This document shows, piece by piece, positions 39,855-53,013 of a DNA stretch of 64,000 nt (position 1 is the stretch's first letter; every line of letters starts with the position of its first letter). The notes below the pieces were generated by a model. It saw only the letters and a program-made list of their open reading frames with translations, had not been told where the DNA came from and did not search any database. Both the position numbers and the translations under genes were made by a program. Source of the DNA: Synchiropus splendidus (lineage: Eukaryota > Chordata > Actinopteri > Syngnathiformes > Callionymidae); NCBI RefSeq assembly GCF_027744825.2, contig NW_026527089.1:1-64000 (forward strand), read 5' to 3'.

Positions 39855-42800
39855 GTGGGTTTCGGAACGCCAAACATAAAAGTGTTGATAACTTTTGAAA
39901 AACACTTCAGACAGCTTAGATTTGATGTGCAACTACTAGAAAGACCCTTTCTGCTATAGTGGGAGGTTAAAATTTCATGTTCTGAAGCTTCCCTGAAAAG
40001 TTATGGCACAATGCACAAAAACGCTTTTCAGCCTGAGATAAGGTGGGTTTCGGAACGCCAAACATAAAAGTGTTGATAACTTTGGAAAAACACTTCAGAC
40101 AGTTTAGATTTGATGTGCAACTACTAGAAAGACCCTTTCTGCTATAGTGGGAGGTTAAAATTTCATGTTCTGAAGCTTCCCTGAAAAGTTATGGCACAAT
40201 GCGTAAAAACGCTTTTCAGCCTGAGATAAGGTGGGTTTCGGAACGCCAAACATAAAAGTGTTGATAACTTTGGAAAAACACTTCAGACAGTTTAGATTTG
40301 ATGTGCAACTACTAGAAAGACCCTTTCTGCTATAGTGGGAGGTTAAAATTTCATGTTCTGAAGCTTTCCTGAAAAGTTATGGCACAATGCACAAAAACGC
40401 TTTTCAGCCTGAGATAAGGTGGGTTTCGGAACGCCAAACATAAAAGTGTTTATAACTTTGGAAAAACACTTCAGACAGTTTAGATTTGATGTGCAACTAC
40501 TAGAAAGACCCTTTCTGCTATAGTGGGAGGTTAAAATTTCATGTTCTGAAGCTTTCCTGAAAAGTTATGGCACAATGCACAAAAACGCTTTTCAGCCTGA
40601 GATAAGGTGGGTTTCGGAACGCCAAACATAAAAGTGTTAATAACTTTGGAAAAACACTTCAGACAGTTTAGATTTGATGTGCAACTACTAGAAAGACCCT
40701 TTCTGCTATAGTGGGAGGTTAAAATTTCATGTTCTGAAGCTTTCCTGAAAAGTTATGGCACAATGCACAAAAACGCTTTTCAGCCTGAGATAAGGTGGGT
40801 TTCGGAACGCCAAACATAAAAGTGTTGATAACTTTCGAAAAACACTTCAGAGAGCTTAGATTTGATGTGCACCTACTAGAAAGACCCTTTCTGCTATAGT
40901 GGGAGGTTAAAATTTCATGTTCTGAAGCTTACCTGAAAAGTTATGGCACAATGCGTAAAAACGCTTTTCAGCCTGAGATAAGGTGGGTTTCGGAACGCCA
41001 AACATAAAAGTGTTGATAACTTTGGAAAAACACTTCAGACAGTTTAGATTTGATGTGCAACTACTAGAAAGACCCTTTCTGCTATAGTGGGAGGTTAAAA
41101 TTTCATGTTCTGAAGCTTCCCTGAAAAGTTATGGCACAATGCACAAAAACGCTTTTCAGCCTGAGATAAGGTGGGTTTCGGAACGCCAAACATAAAAGTG
41201 TTAATAACTTTGGAAAAACACTTCAGACAGTTTAGATTTGATGTGCAACTACTAGAAAGACCCTTTCTGCTATAGTGGGAGGTTAAAATTTCATGTTCTG
41301 AAGCTTCCCTGAAAAGTTATGGCACAATGCGTAAAAACGCTTTTCAGCCTGAGATAAGGTGGGTTTCGGAACGCCAAACATAAAAGTGTTGATAACTTTC
41401 GAAAAACACTTCAGAGAGCTTAGATTTGATGTGCACCTACTAGAAAGACCCTTTCTGCTATAGTGGGAGGTTAAAATTTCATGTTCTGAAGCTTCCCTGA
41501 AAAGTTATGGCACAATGCGTAAAAACGCTTTTCAGCCTGAGATAAGGTGGGTTTCGGAACGCCAAACATAAAAGTGTTGATAACTTTTGAAAAACACTTC
41601 AGACAGCTTAGATTTGATGTGCAACTACTAGAAAGACCCTTTCTGCTATAGTGGGAGGTTAAAATTTCATGTTCTGAAGCTTCCCTGAAAAGTTATGGCA
41701 CAATGCACAAAAACGCTATTCAGCCTGAGATAAGGTGGGTTTCGGAACGCCAAACATAAAAGTGTTGATAACTTTGGAAAAACACTTCAGACAGTTTAGA
41801 TTTGATGTGCAACTACTAGAAAGACCCTTTCTGCTATAGTGGGAGGTTAAAATTTCATGTTCTGAAGCTTCCCTGAAAAGTTATGGCACAATGCACAAAA
41901 ACGCTTTTCAGCCTGAGATAAGGTGGGTTTCGGAACGCCAAACATAAAAGTGTTAATAACTTTGGAAAAACACTTCAGACAGTTTAGATTTGATGTGCAA
42001 CTACTAGAAAGACCCTTTCTGCTATAGTGGGAGGTTAAAATTTCACGTTCTGAAGCTTCCCTGAAAAGTTATGGCACAATGCGTAAAAACGCTTTTCAGC
42101 CTGAGATAAGGTGGGTTTCGGAACGCCAAACATAAAAGTGTTGATAACTTTGGAAAAACACTTCAGACAGTTTAGATTTGATGTGCAACTACTAGAAAGA
42201 CCCTTTCTGCTATAGTGGGAGGTTAAAATTTCATGTTCTGAAGCTTCCCTGAAAAGTTATGGCACAATGCACAAAAACGCTTTTCAGCCTGAGATAAGGT
42301 GGGTTTCGGAACGCCAAACATAAAAGTGTTAATAACTTTGGAAAAACACTTCAGACAGTTTAGATTTGATGTGCAACTACTAGAAAGACCCTTTCTGCTA
42401 TAGTGGGAGGTTAAAATTTCATGTTCTGAAGCTTTCCTGAAAAGTTATGGCACAATGCACAAAAACGCTTTTCAGCCTGAGATAAGGTGGGTTTCGGAAC
42501 GCCAAACATAAAAGTGTTGATAACTTTCGAAAAACACTTCAGAGAGCTTAGATTTGATGTGCACCTACTAGAAAGACCCTTTCTGCTATAGTGGGAGGTT
42601 AAAATTTCATGTTCTGAAGCTTCCCTGAAAAGTTATGGCACAATGCGTAAAAACGCTTTTCAGCCTGAGATAAGGTGGGTTTCGGAACGCCAAACATAAA
42701 AGTGTTGATAACTTTGGAAAAACACTTCAGACAGTTTAGATTTGATGTGCAACTACTAGAAAGACCCTTTCTGCTATAGTGGGAGGTTAAAATTTCATGT

Positions 42801-44929
42801 TCTGAAGCTTTCCTGAAAAGTTATGGCACAATGCACAAAAACGCTTTTCAGCCTGAGATAAGGTGGGTTTCGGAACGCCAAACATAAAAGTGTTGATAAC
42901 TTTTGAAAAACACTTCAGACAGCTTAGATTTGATGTGCAACTACTAGAAAGACCCTTTCTGCTATAGTGGGAGGTTAAAATTTCATGTTCTGAAGCTTCC
43001 CTGAAAAGTTATGGCACAATGCACAAAAACGCTTTTCAGCCTGAGATAAGGTGGGTTTCGGAACGCCAAACATAAAAGTGTTGATAACTTTGGAAAAACA
43101 CTTCAGACAGTTTAGATTTGATGTGCAACTACTAGAAAGACCCTTTCTGCTATAGTGGGAGGTTAAAATTTCATGTTCTGAAGCTTCCCTGAAAAGTTAT
43201 GGCACAATGCACAAAAACGCTTTTCAGCCTGAGATAAGGTGGGTTTCGGAACGCCAAACATAAAAGTGTTGATAACTTTTGAAAAACACTTCAGACAGCT
43301 TAGATTTGATGTGCAACTACTAGAAAGACCCTTTCTGCTATAGTGGGAGGTTAAAATTTCATGTTCTGAAGCTTCCCTGAAAAGTTATGGCACAATGCAC
43401 AAAAACGCTTTTCAGCCTGAGATAAGGTGGGTTTCGGAACGCCAAACATAAAAGTGTTGATAACTTTGGAAAACACTTCAGACAGTTTAGATTTGATGTG
43501 CAACTACTAGAAAGACCCTTTCTGCTATAGTGGGAGGTTAAAATTTCATGTTCTGAAGCTTCCCTGAAAAGTTATGGCACAATGCACAAAAACGCTTTTC
43601 AGCCTGAGATAAGGTGGGTTTCGGAACGCCAAACATAAAAGTGTTAATAACTTTGGAAAAACACTTCAGACAGTTTAGATTTGATGTGCAACTACTAGAA
43701 AGTCCCTTTCTGCTATAGTGGGAGGTTAAAATTTCATGTTCTGAAGCTTTCCTGAAAAGTTATGGCACAATGCACAAAAACGCTTTTCAGCCTGAGATAA
43801 GGTGGGTTTCGGAACGCCAAACATAAAAGTGTTGATAACTTTCGAAAAAAACTTCAGAGAGCTTAGATTTGATGTGCACCTACTAGAAAGACCCTTTCTG
43901 CTATAGTGGGAGGTTAAAATTTCATGTTCTGAAGCTTCCCTGAAAAGTTATGGCACAATGCGTAAAAACGCTTTTCAGCCTGAGATAAGGTGGGTTTCGG
44001 AACGCCAAACATAAAAGTGTTGATAACTTTTGAAAAACACTTCAGACAGCTTAGATTTGATGTGCAACTACTAGAAAGACCCTTTCTGCTATAGTGGGAG
44101 GTTAAAATTTCATGTTCTGAAGCTTCCCTGAAAAGTTATGGCACAATGCACAAAAACGCTTTTCAGCCTGAGATAAGGTGGGTTTCGGAACGCCAAACAT
44201 AAAAGTGTTGATAACTTTGGAAAAACACTTCAGACAGTTTAGATTTGATGTGCAACTACTAGAAAGACCCTTTCTGCTATAGTGGGAGGTTAAAATTTCA
44301 TGTTCTGAAGCTTCCCTGAAAAGTTATGGCACAATGCACAAAAACGCTTTTCAGCCTGAGATAAGGTGGGTTTCGGAACGCCAAACATAAAAGTGTTAAT
44401 AACTTTGGAAAAACACTTCAGACAGTTTAGATTTGATGTGCAACTACTAGAAAGACCCTTTCTGCTATAGTGGGAGGTTAAAATTTCATGTTCTGAAGCT
44501 TCCCTGAAAAGTTATGGCACAATGCACAAAAACGCTTTTCAGCCTGAGATAAGGTGGGTTTCGGAACGCCAAACATAAAAGTGTTAATAACTTTGGAAAA
44601 ACACTTCAGACAGTTTAGATTTGATGTGCAACTACTAGAAAGACCCTTTCTGCTATAGTGGGAGGTTAAAATTTCATGTTCTGAAGCTTTCCTGAAAAGT
44701 TATGGCACAATGCACAAAAACGCTTTTCAGCCTGAGATAAGGTGGGTTTCGGAACGCCAAACATAAAAGTGTTGATAACTTTCGAAAAACACTTCAGAGA
44801 GCTTAGATTTGATGTGCACCTACTAGAAAGACCCTTTCTGCTATAGTGGGAGGTTAAAATTTCATGTTCTGAAGCTTCCCTGAAAAGTTATGGCACAATG
44901 CGTAAAAACGCTTTTCAGCCTGAGATAAG
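39855..44929 (+). repeat. Array segment, monomers 213-239
   Basis: Class order: t1 a3 a2 a2 n2 c3 a1 n3 c3 t1 a1 n3 a1 n2 c3 a2 t1 a1 t1 a1 n2 c3 t1 a1 n1 n2 c3. Monomers 213-218 repeat 200-205, with shared T33 (40451) and CTTACC (40931). Monomers 222-227 repeat 207-212. Monomer 232 is 187 bp (A4 at 43470-43473). Confidence 0.88.
41547..42674 (+). repeat. Six-unit higher-order word t1-a1-n3-a1-n2-c3, copy 2
   Basis: 15 monomers after copy 1. The n3 unit has a private CACGTTC (T-to-C near 42046), and the first unit has GCTATTC near 41718. Class order is unchanged. Confidence 0.8.
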
Positions 44930-46433
44930 GTGGGTTTCGGAACGCCAAACATAAAAGTGTTGATAACTTTGGAAAAACACTTCAGACAGTTTAGATTTGA
45001 TGTGCAACTACTAGAAAGACCCTTTCTGCTATAGTGGGAGGTTAAAATTTCATGTTCTGAAGCTTTCCTGAAAAGTTATGGCACAATGCACAAAAACGCT
45101 TTTCAGCCTGAGATAAGGTGGGTTTCGGAACGCCAAACATAAAAGTGTTGATAACTTTTGAAAAACACTTCAGACAGCTTAGATTTGATGTGCAACTACT
45201 AGAAAGACCCTTTCTGCTATAGTGGGAGGTTAAAATTTCATGTTCTGAAGCTTCCCTGAAAAGTTATGGCACAATGCACAAAAACGCTTTTCAGCCTGAG
45301 ATAAGGTGGGTTTCGGAACGCCAAACATAAAAGTGTTGATAACTTTGGAAAAACACTTCAGACAGTTTAGATTTGATGTGCAACTACTAGAAAGACCCTT
45401 TCTGCTATAGTGGGAGGTTAAAATTTCATGTTCTGAAGCTTCCCTGAAAAGTTATGGCACAATGCACAAAAACGCTTTTCAGCCTGAGATAAGGTGGGTT
45501 TCGGAACGCCAAACATAAAAGTGTTAATAACTTTGGAAAAACACTTCAGACAGTTTAGATTTGATGTGCAACTACTAGAAAGACCCTTTCTGCTATAGTG
45601 GGAGGTTAAAATTTCATGTTCTGAAGCTTCCCTGAAAAGTTATGGCACAATGCACAAAAACGCTTTTCAGCCTGAGATAAGGTGGGTTTCGGAACGCCAA
45701 ACATAAAAGTGTTGATAACTTTCGAAAAACACTTCAGAGAGCTTAGATTTGATGTGCACCTACTAGAAAGACCCTTTCTGCTATAGTGGGAGGTTAAAAT
45801 TTCATGTTCTGAAGCTTCCCTGAAAAGTTATGGCACAATGCGTAAAAACGCTTTTCAGCCTGAGATAAGGTGGGTTTCGGAACGCCAAACATAAAAGTGT
45901 TGATAACTTTGGAAAAACACTTCAGACAGTTTAGATTTGATGTGCAACTACTAGAAAGACCCTTTCTGCTATAGTGGGAGGTTAAAATTTCATGTTCTGA
46001 AGCTTTCCTGAAAAGTTATGGCACAATGCACAAAAACGCTTTTCAGCCTGAGATAAGGTGGGTTTCGGAACGCCAAACATAAAAGTGTTGATAACTTTCG
46101 AAAAACACTTCAGAGAGCTTAGATTTGATGTGCACCTATTAGAAAGACCCTTTCTGCTATAGTGGAAGGTTAAAATTTCATGTTCTGAAGCTTCCCTGAA
46201 AAGTTATGGCACAATGCGTAAAAACGCTTTTCAGCCTGAGATAAGGTGGGTTTCGGAACGCCAAACATAAAAGTGTTGATAACTTTGGAAAAACACTTCA
46301 GACAGTTTAGATTTGATGTGCAACTACTAGAAAGACCCTTTCTGCTATAGTGGGAGGTTAAAATTTCATGTTCTGAAGCTTTCCTGAAAAGTTATGGCAC
46401 AATGCACAAAAACGCTTTTCAGCCTGAGATAAG
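44930..46433 (+). repeat. Eight-unit higher-order word, copy 1
   Basis: a2 t1 a1 n1 c3 a2 c3 a2, eight 188 bp monomers (1504 bp). The second c3 carries the private CACCTATTAG change at 46139. Three further copies lie at 53014, 57901 and 59969, all with the same marker, so these are copies by descent and not chance matches of class order. Confidence 0.85.
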
Positions 46434-47373
46434 GTGGGTTTCGGAACGCCAAACATAAAAGTGTTGATAACTTTTGAAAAACACTTCAGACAGCTTAGAT
46501 TTGATGTACAACTACTAGAAAGACCCTTTCTGCTATAGTGGGAGGTTAAAATTTCATGTTCTGAAGCTTCCCTGAAAAGTTATGGCACAATGCACAAAAA
46601 CGCTTTTCAGCCTGAGATAAGGTGGGTTTCGGAACGCCAAACATAAAAGTGTTGATAACTTTCGAAAAACACTTCAGACAGCTTAGATTTGATGTGCACC
46701 TACTAGAAAGACCCTTTCTGCTATAGTGGGAGGTTAAAATTTCATGTTCTGAAGCTTCCCTGAAAAGTTATGGCACAATGCACAAAAACGCTTTTCAGCC
46801 TGAGATAAGGTGGGTTTCGGAACGCCAAACATAAAAGTGTTGATAACTTTTGAAAAACACTTCAGACAGCTTAGATTTGATGTGCAACTACTAGAAAGAC
46901 CCTTTCTGCTATAGTGGGAGGTTAAAATTTCATGTTCTGAAGCTTCCCTGAAAAGTTATGGCACAATGCACAAAAACGCTTTTCAGCCTGAGATAAGGTG
47001 GGTTTCGGAACGCCAAACATAAAAGTGTTAATAACTTTGGAAAAACACTTCAGACAGTTTAGATTTGATGTGCAACTACTAGAAAGACCCTTTCTGCTAT
47101 AGTGGGAGGTTAAAATTTCATGTTCTGAAGCCTTCCTGAAAAGTTATGGCACAATGCACAAAAACGCTTTTCAGCCTGAGATAAGGTGGGTTTCGGAACG
47201 CCAAACATAAAAGTGTTGATAACTTTCGAAAAACACTTCAGAGAGCTTAGATTTGATGTGCACCTACTAGAAAGACCCTTTCTGCTATAGTGGGAGGTTA
47301 AAATTTCATGTTCTGAAGCTTCCCTGAAAAGTTATGGCACAATGCACAAAAACGCTTTTCAGCCTGAGATAAG

Positions 47374-48313
47374 GTGGGTTTCGGAACGCCAAACATAAAA
47401 GTGTTGATAACTTTGGAAAAACACTTCAGACAGTTTAGATTTGATGTGCAACTACTAGAAAGACCCTTTCTGCTATAGTGGGAGGTTAAAATTTCATGTT
47501 CTGAAGCTTTCCTGAAAAGTTATGGCACAATGCACAAAAACGCTTTTCAGCCTGAGATAAGGTGGGTTTCGGAACGCCAAACATAAAAGTGTTGATAACT
47601 TTTGAAAAACACTTCAGACAGCTTAGATTTGATGTGCAACTACTAGAAAGACCCTTTCTGCTATAGTGGGAGGTTAAAATTTCATGTTCTGAAGCTTCCC
47701 TGAAAAGTTATGGCACAATGCACAAAAACGCTTTTCAGCCTGAGATAAGGTGGGTTTCGGAACGCCAAACATAAAAGTGTTGATAACTTTGGAAAAACAC
47801 TTCAGACAGTTTAGATTTGATGTGCAACTACTAGAAAGACCCTTTCTGCTATAGTGGGAGGTTAAAATTTCATGTTCTGAAGCTTCCCTGAAAAGTTATG
47901 GCACAATGCACAAAAACGCTTTTCAGCCTGAGATAAGGTGGGTTTCGGAACGCCAAACATAAAAGTGTTAATAACTTTGGAAAAACACTTCAGACAGTTT
48001 AGATTTGATGTGCAACTACTAGAAAGACCCTTTCTGCTATAGTGGGAGGTTAAAATTTCATGTTCTGAAGCTTCCCTGAAAAGTTATGGCACAATGCACA
48101 AAAACGCTTTTCAGCCTGAGATAAGGTGGGTTTCGGAACGCCAAACATAAAAGTGTTGATAACTTTCGAAAAACACTTCAGAGAGCTTAGATTTGATGTG
48201 CACCTACTAGAAAGACCCTTTCTGCTATAGTGGGAGGTTAAAATTTCATGTTCTGAAGCTTCCCTGAAAAGTTATGGCACAATGCGTAAAAACGCTTTTC
48301 AGCCTGAGATAAG
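47374..48313 (+). repeat. Five-unit word a2-t1-a1-n1-c3
   Basis: Lies inside duplicated tract copy A. Four of its units (a2 t1 a1 n1) have no counterpart in copy B, so they were either gained in A or lost from B. Confidence 0.78.
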
Positions 48314-49253
48314 GTGGGTTTCGGAACGCCAAACATAAAAGTGTTGATAACTTTGGAAAAACACTTCAGACAGTTTAGATTTGATGTGCAACTACTAGAA
48401 AGACCCTTTCTGCTATAGTGGGAGGTTAAAATTTCATGTACTGAAGCTTTCCTGAAAAGTTATGGCACAATGCACAAAAACGCTTTTCAGCCTGAGATAA
48501 GGTGGGTTTCGGAACGCCAAACATAAAAGTGTTGATAACTTTGGAAAAACACTTCAGACAGCTTAGATTTGATGTGCAACTACTAGAAAGACCCTTTCTG
48601 CTATAGTGGGAGGTTAAAATTTCATGTTCTGAAGCTTCCCTGAAAAGTTATGGCACAATGCACAAAAACGCTTTTCAGCCTGAGATAAGGTGGGTTTCGG
48701 AACGCCAAACATAAAAGTGTTGATAACTTTGGAAAAACACTTCAGACAGCTTAGATTTGATGTGCACCTACTAGAAAGACCCTTTCTGCTATAGTGGGAG
48801 GTTAAAATTTCATGTTCTGAAGCTTCCCTGAAAAGTTATGTCACAATGCGTAAAAACACTTTTCAGCCTGAGATAAGGTGGGTTTCGGAACGCCAAACAT
48901 AAAAGTGTTGATAACTTTGGAAAAACACTTCAGACAGTTTAGATTTGATGTGCAACTACTAGAAAGACCCTTTCTGCTATAGTGGGAGGTTAAAATTTCA
49001 TGTTCTGAAGCTTCCCTGAAAAGTTATGGCACAATGCACAAAAACGCTTTTCAGCCTGAGATAAGGTGGGTTTCGGAACGCCAAACATAAAAGTGTTAAT
49101 AACTTTGGAAAAACACTTCAGACAGTTTAGATTTGATGTGCAACTACTAGAAAGACCCTTTCTGCTATAGTGGGAGGTTAAAATTTCATGTTCTGACGCT
49201 TTCCTGAAAAGTTATGGCCCAATGCACAAAAACGCTTTTCAGCCTGAGATAAG

Positions 49254-52200
49254 GTGGGTTTCGGAACGCCAAACATAAAAGTGTTGATAACTTTCGAAAA
49301 ACACTTCAGAGAGCTTAGATTTGATGTGCACCTACTAGAAAGACCCTTTCTGCTATAGTGGGAGGTTAAAATTTCATGTTCTGAAGCTTCCCTGAAAAGT
49401 TATGGCACAATGCGTAAAAACGCTTTTCAGCCTGAGATAAGGTGGGTTTCGGAACGCCAAACATAAAAGTGTTGATAACTTTGGAAAAACACTTCAGACA
49501 GTTTAGATTTGATGTGCAACTACTAGAAAGACCCTTTCTGCTATAGTGGGAGGTTAAAATTTCATGTTCTGAAGCTTTCCTGAAAAGTTATGGCACAATG
49601 CACAAAAACGCTTTTCAGCCTGAGATAAGGTGGGTTTCGGAACGCCAAACATAAAAGTGTTGATAACTTTCGAAAAACACATCAGACAGCTTAGATTTGA
49701 TGTGCACCTACTAGAAAGACCCTTTCTGCTATAGTGGGAGGTTAAAATTTCATGTTCTGAAGCTTCCCTGAAAAGTTATGGCACAATGCGTAAAAACGCT
49801 TTTCAGCCTGAGATAAGGTGCGTTTCGGAACGCCAAACATAAAAGTGTTGATAACTTTGGAAAAACACTTCAGACAGTTTAGATTTGATGTGCAACTACT
49901 AGAAAGACCCTTTCTGCTATAGTGGGAGGTTAAAATTTCATGTTCTGAAGCTTCCCTGAAAAGTTATGGCACAATGCACAAAAACGCTTTTCAGCCTGAG
50001 ATAAGGTGGGTTTCGGAACGCCAAACATAAAAGTGTTAATAACTTTGGAAAAACACTTCAGACAGTTTAGATTTGATGTGCAACTACTAGAAAGACCCTT
50101 TCTGCTATAGTGGGAGGTTAAAATTTCATGTTCTGAAGCTTTCCTGAAAAGTTATGGCACAATGCACAAAAACGCTTTTCAGCCTGAGATAAGGTGGGTT
50201 TCGGAACGCCAAACATAAAAGTGTTGATAACTTTTGAAAAACACTTCAGACAGCTTAGATTTGATGTGCAACTACTAGAAAGACCCTTTCTGCTATAGTG
50301 GGAGGTTAAAATTTCATGTTCTGAAGCTTCCCTGAAAAGTTATGGCACAATGCACAAAAACGCTTTTCAGCCTGAGATAAGGTGGGTTTCGGAACGCCAA
50401 ACATAAAAGTGTTGATAACTTTGGAAAAACACTTCAGACAGTTTAGATTTGATGTGCAACTACTAGAAAGACCCTTTCTGCTATAGTGGGAGGTTAAAAT
50501 TTCATGTTCTGAAGCTTCCCTGAAAAGTTATGGCACAATGCACAAAAACGCTTTTCAGCCTGAGATAAGGTGGGTTTCGGAACGCCAAACATAAAAGTGT
50601 TGATAACTTTTGAAAAACACTTCAGACAGCTTAGATTTGATGTGCAACTACTAGAAAGACCCTTTCTGCTATAGTGGGAGGTTAAAATTTCATGTTCTGA
50701 AGCTTCCCTGAAAAGTTATGGCACAATGCACAAAAACGCTTTTCAGCCTGAGATAAGGTGGGTTTCGGAACGCCAAACATAAAAGTGTTGATAACTTTGG
50801 AAAAACACTTCAGACAGTTTAGATTTGATGTGCAACTACTAGAAAGACCCTTTCTGCTATAGTGGGAGGTTAAAATTTCATGTTCTGAAGCTTCCCTGAA
50901 AAGTTATGGCACAATGCACAAAAACGCTTTTCAGCCTGAGATAAGGTGGGTTTCGGAACGCCAAACATAAAAGTGTTAATGACTTTGGAAAAACACTTCA
51001 GACAGTTTAGATTTGATGTGCAACTACTAGAAAGACCCTTTCTGCTATAGTGGGAGGTTAAAATTTCATGTTCTGAAGCTTCCCTGAAAAGTTATGGCAC
51101 AATGCGTAAAAACGCTTTTCAGCCTGAGATAAGGTGGGTTTCGGAACGCCAAACATAAAAGTGTTGATAACTTTGGAAAAACACTTCAGACAGTTTAGAT
51201 TTGATGTGCAACTACTAGAAAGACCCTTTCTGCTATAGTGGGAGGTTAAAATTTCATGTTCTGAAGCTTCCCTGAAAAGTTATGGCACAATGCACAAAAA
51301 CGCTTTTCAGCCTGAGATAAGGTGGGTTTCGGAACGCCAAACATAAAAGTGTTAATAACTTTGGAAAAACACTTCAGACAGTTTAGATTTGATGTGCAAC
51401 TACTAGAAAGACCCTTTCTGCTATAGTGGGAGGTTAAAATTTCATGTTCTGAAGCTTTCCTGAAAAGTTATGGCACAATGCACAAAAACGATTTTCAGCC
51501 TGAGATAAGGTGGGTTTCGGAACGCCAAACATAAAAGTGTTGATAACTTTCGAAAAACACTTCAGAGAGCTTAGATTTGATGTGCACCTACTAGAAAGAC
51601 CCTTTCTGCTATAGTGGGAGGTTAAAATTTCATGTTCTGAAGCTTCCCTGAAAAGTTATGGCACAATGCGTAAAAACGCTTTTCAGCCTGAGATAAGGTG
51701 GGTTTCGGAACGCCAAACATAAAAGTGTTGATAACTTTTGAAAAACACTTCAGACAGCTTAGATTTGATGTGCAACTACTAGAAAGACCCTTTCTGCTAT
51801 AGTGGGAGGTTAAAATTTCATGTTCTGAAGCTTCCCTGAAAAGTTATGGCACAATGCACAAAAACGCTTTTCAGCCTGAGATAAGGTGGGTTTCGGAACG
51901 CCAAACATAAAAGTGTTGATAACTTTGGAAAAACACTTCAGACAGTTTAGATTTGATGTGCAACTACTAGAAAGACCCTTTCTGCTATAGTGGGAGGTTA
52001 AAATTTCATGTTCTGAAGCTTCCCTGAAAAGTTATGGCACAATGCACAAAAACGCTTTTCAGCCTGAGATAAGGTGGGTTTCGGAACGCCAAACATAAAA
52101 GTGTTAATAACTTTGGAAAAACACTTCAGACAGTTTAGATTTGATGTGCAACTACTAGAAAGACCCTTTCTGCTATAGTGGGAGGTTAAAATTTCATGTT

Positions 52201-53013
52201 CTGAAGCTTCCCTGAAAAGTTATGGCACAATGCGTAAAAACGCTTTTCAGCCTGAGATAAGGTGGGTTTCGGAACGCCAAACATAAAAGTGTTGATAACT
52301 TTGGAAAAACACTTCAGACAGTTTAGATTTGATGTGCAACTACTAGAAAGACCCTTTCTGCTATAGTGGGAGGTTAAAATTTCATGTTCTGAAGCTTCCC
52401 TGAAAAGTTATGGCACAATGCGTAAAAACGCTTTTCAGCCTGAGATAAGGTGGGTTTCGGAACGCCAAACATAAAAGTGTTGATAACTTTGGAAAAACAC
52501 TTCAGACAGTTTAGATTTGATGTGCAACTACTAGAAAGACCCTTTCTGCTATAGTGGGAGGTTAAAATTTCATGTTCTGAAGCTTCCCTGAAAAGTTATG
52601 GCACAATGCACAAAAACGCTTTTCAGCCTGAGATAAGGTGGGTTTCGGAACGCCAAACATAAAAGTGTTAATAACTTTGGAAAAACACTTCAGACAGTTT
52701 AGATTTGATGTGCAACTACTAGAAAGACCCTTTCTGCTATAGTGGGAGGTTAAAATTTCATGTTCTGAAGCTTTCCTGAAAAGTTATGGCACAATGCACA
52801 AAAACGCTTTTCAGCCTGAGATAAGGTGGGTTTCGGAACGCCAAACATAAAAGTGTTGATAACTTTCGAAAAACACTTCAGAGAGCTTAGATTTGATGTG
52901 CACCTACTAGAAAGACCCTTTCTGCTATAGTGGGAGGTTAAAATTTCATGTTCTGAAGCTTCCCTGAAAAGTTATGGCACAATGCGTAAAAACGCTTTTC
53001 AGCCTGAGATAAG
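49254..53013 (+). repeat. Array segment, monomers 263-282
   Basis: Class order: c3 a2 d3 a1 n2 t1 a1 t1 a1 n3 a1 n2 c3 t1 a1 n3 a3 a1 n2 c3. It contains the six-unit word t1-a1-n3-a1-n2-c3 (50570-51697), followed immediately by a seven-unit version with one extra a3 (51698-53013). That shows a single-monomer insertion or deletion between adjacent word copies. Confidence 0.87.
50570..51697 (+). repeat. Six-unit higher-order word t1-a1-n3-a1-n2-c3, copy 3
   Basis: 48 monomers after copy 2. The n3 unit has AATGAC (near 50981) and the n2 unit has CGATTTT (near 51491) as private changes. It is followed by t1-a1-n3-a3-a1-n2-c3 (51698-53013), the same word with one extra monomer. Confidence 0.8.

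Larger units (their letters stand above)
44930..49253 (+). repeat. Long duplicated tract, copy A (monomers 240-262)
   Basis: Class order: a2 t1 a1 n1 c3 a2 c3 a2 t1 d1 t1 n2 c1 a2 t1 a1 n1 c3 a2 x1 x3 a1 n2. Private markers in order: CACCTATTAG (46139), GCCTTCC (47132), TTATGTC (48841) and GACGCTTTCC (49197). All four recur in the same order in 59969-63541. A five-unit word a2-t1-a1-n1-c3 occurs at both 44930-45869 and 47374-48313. Confidence 0.9.
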
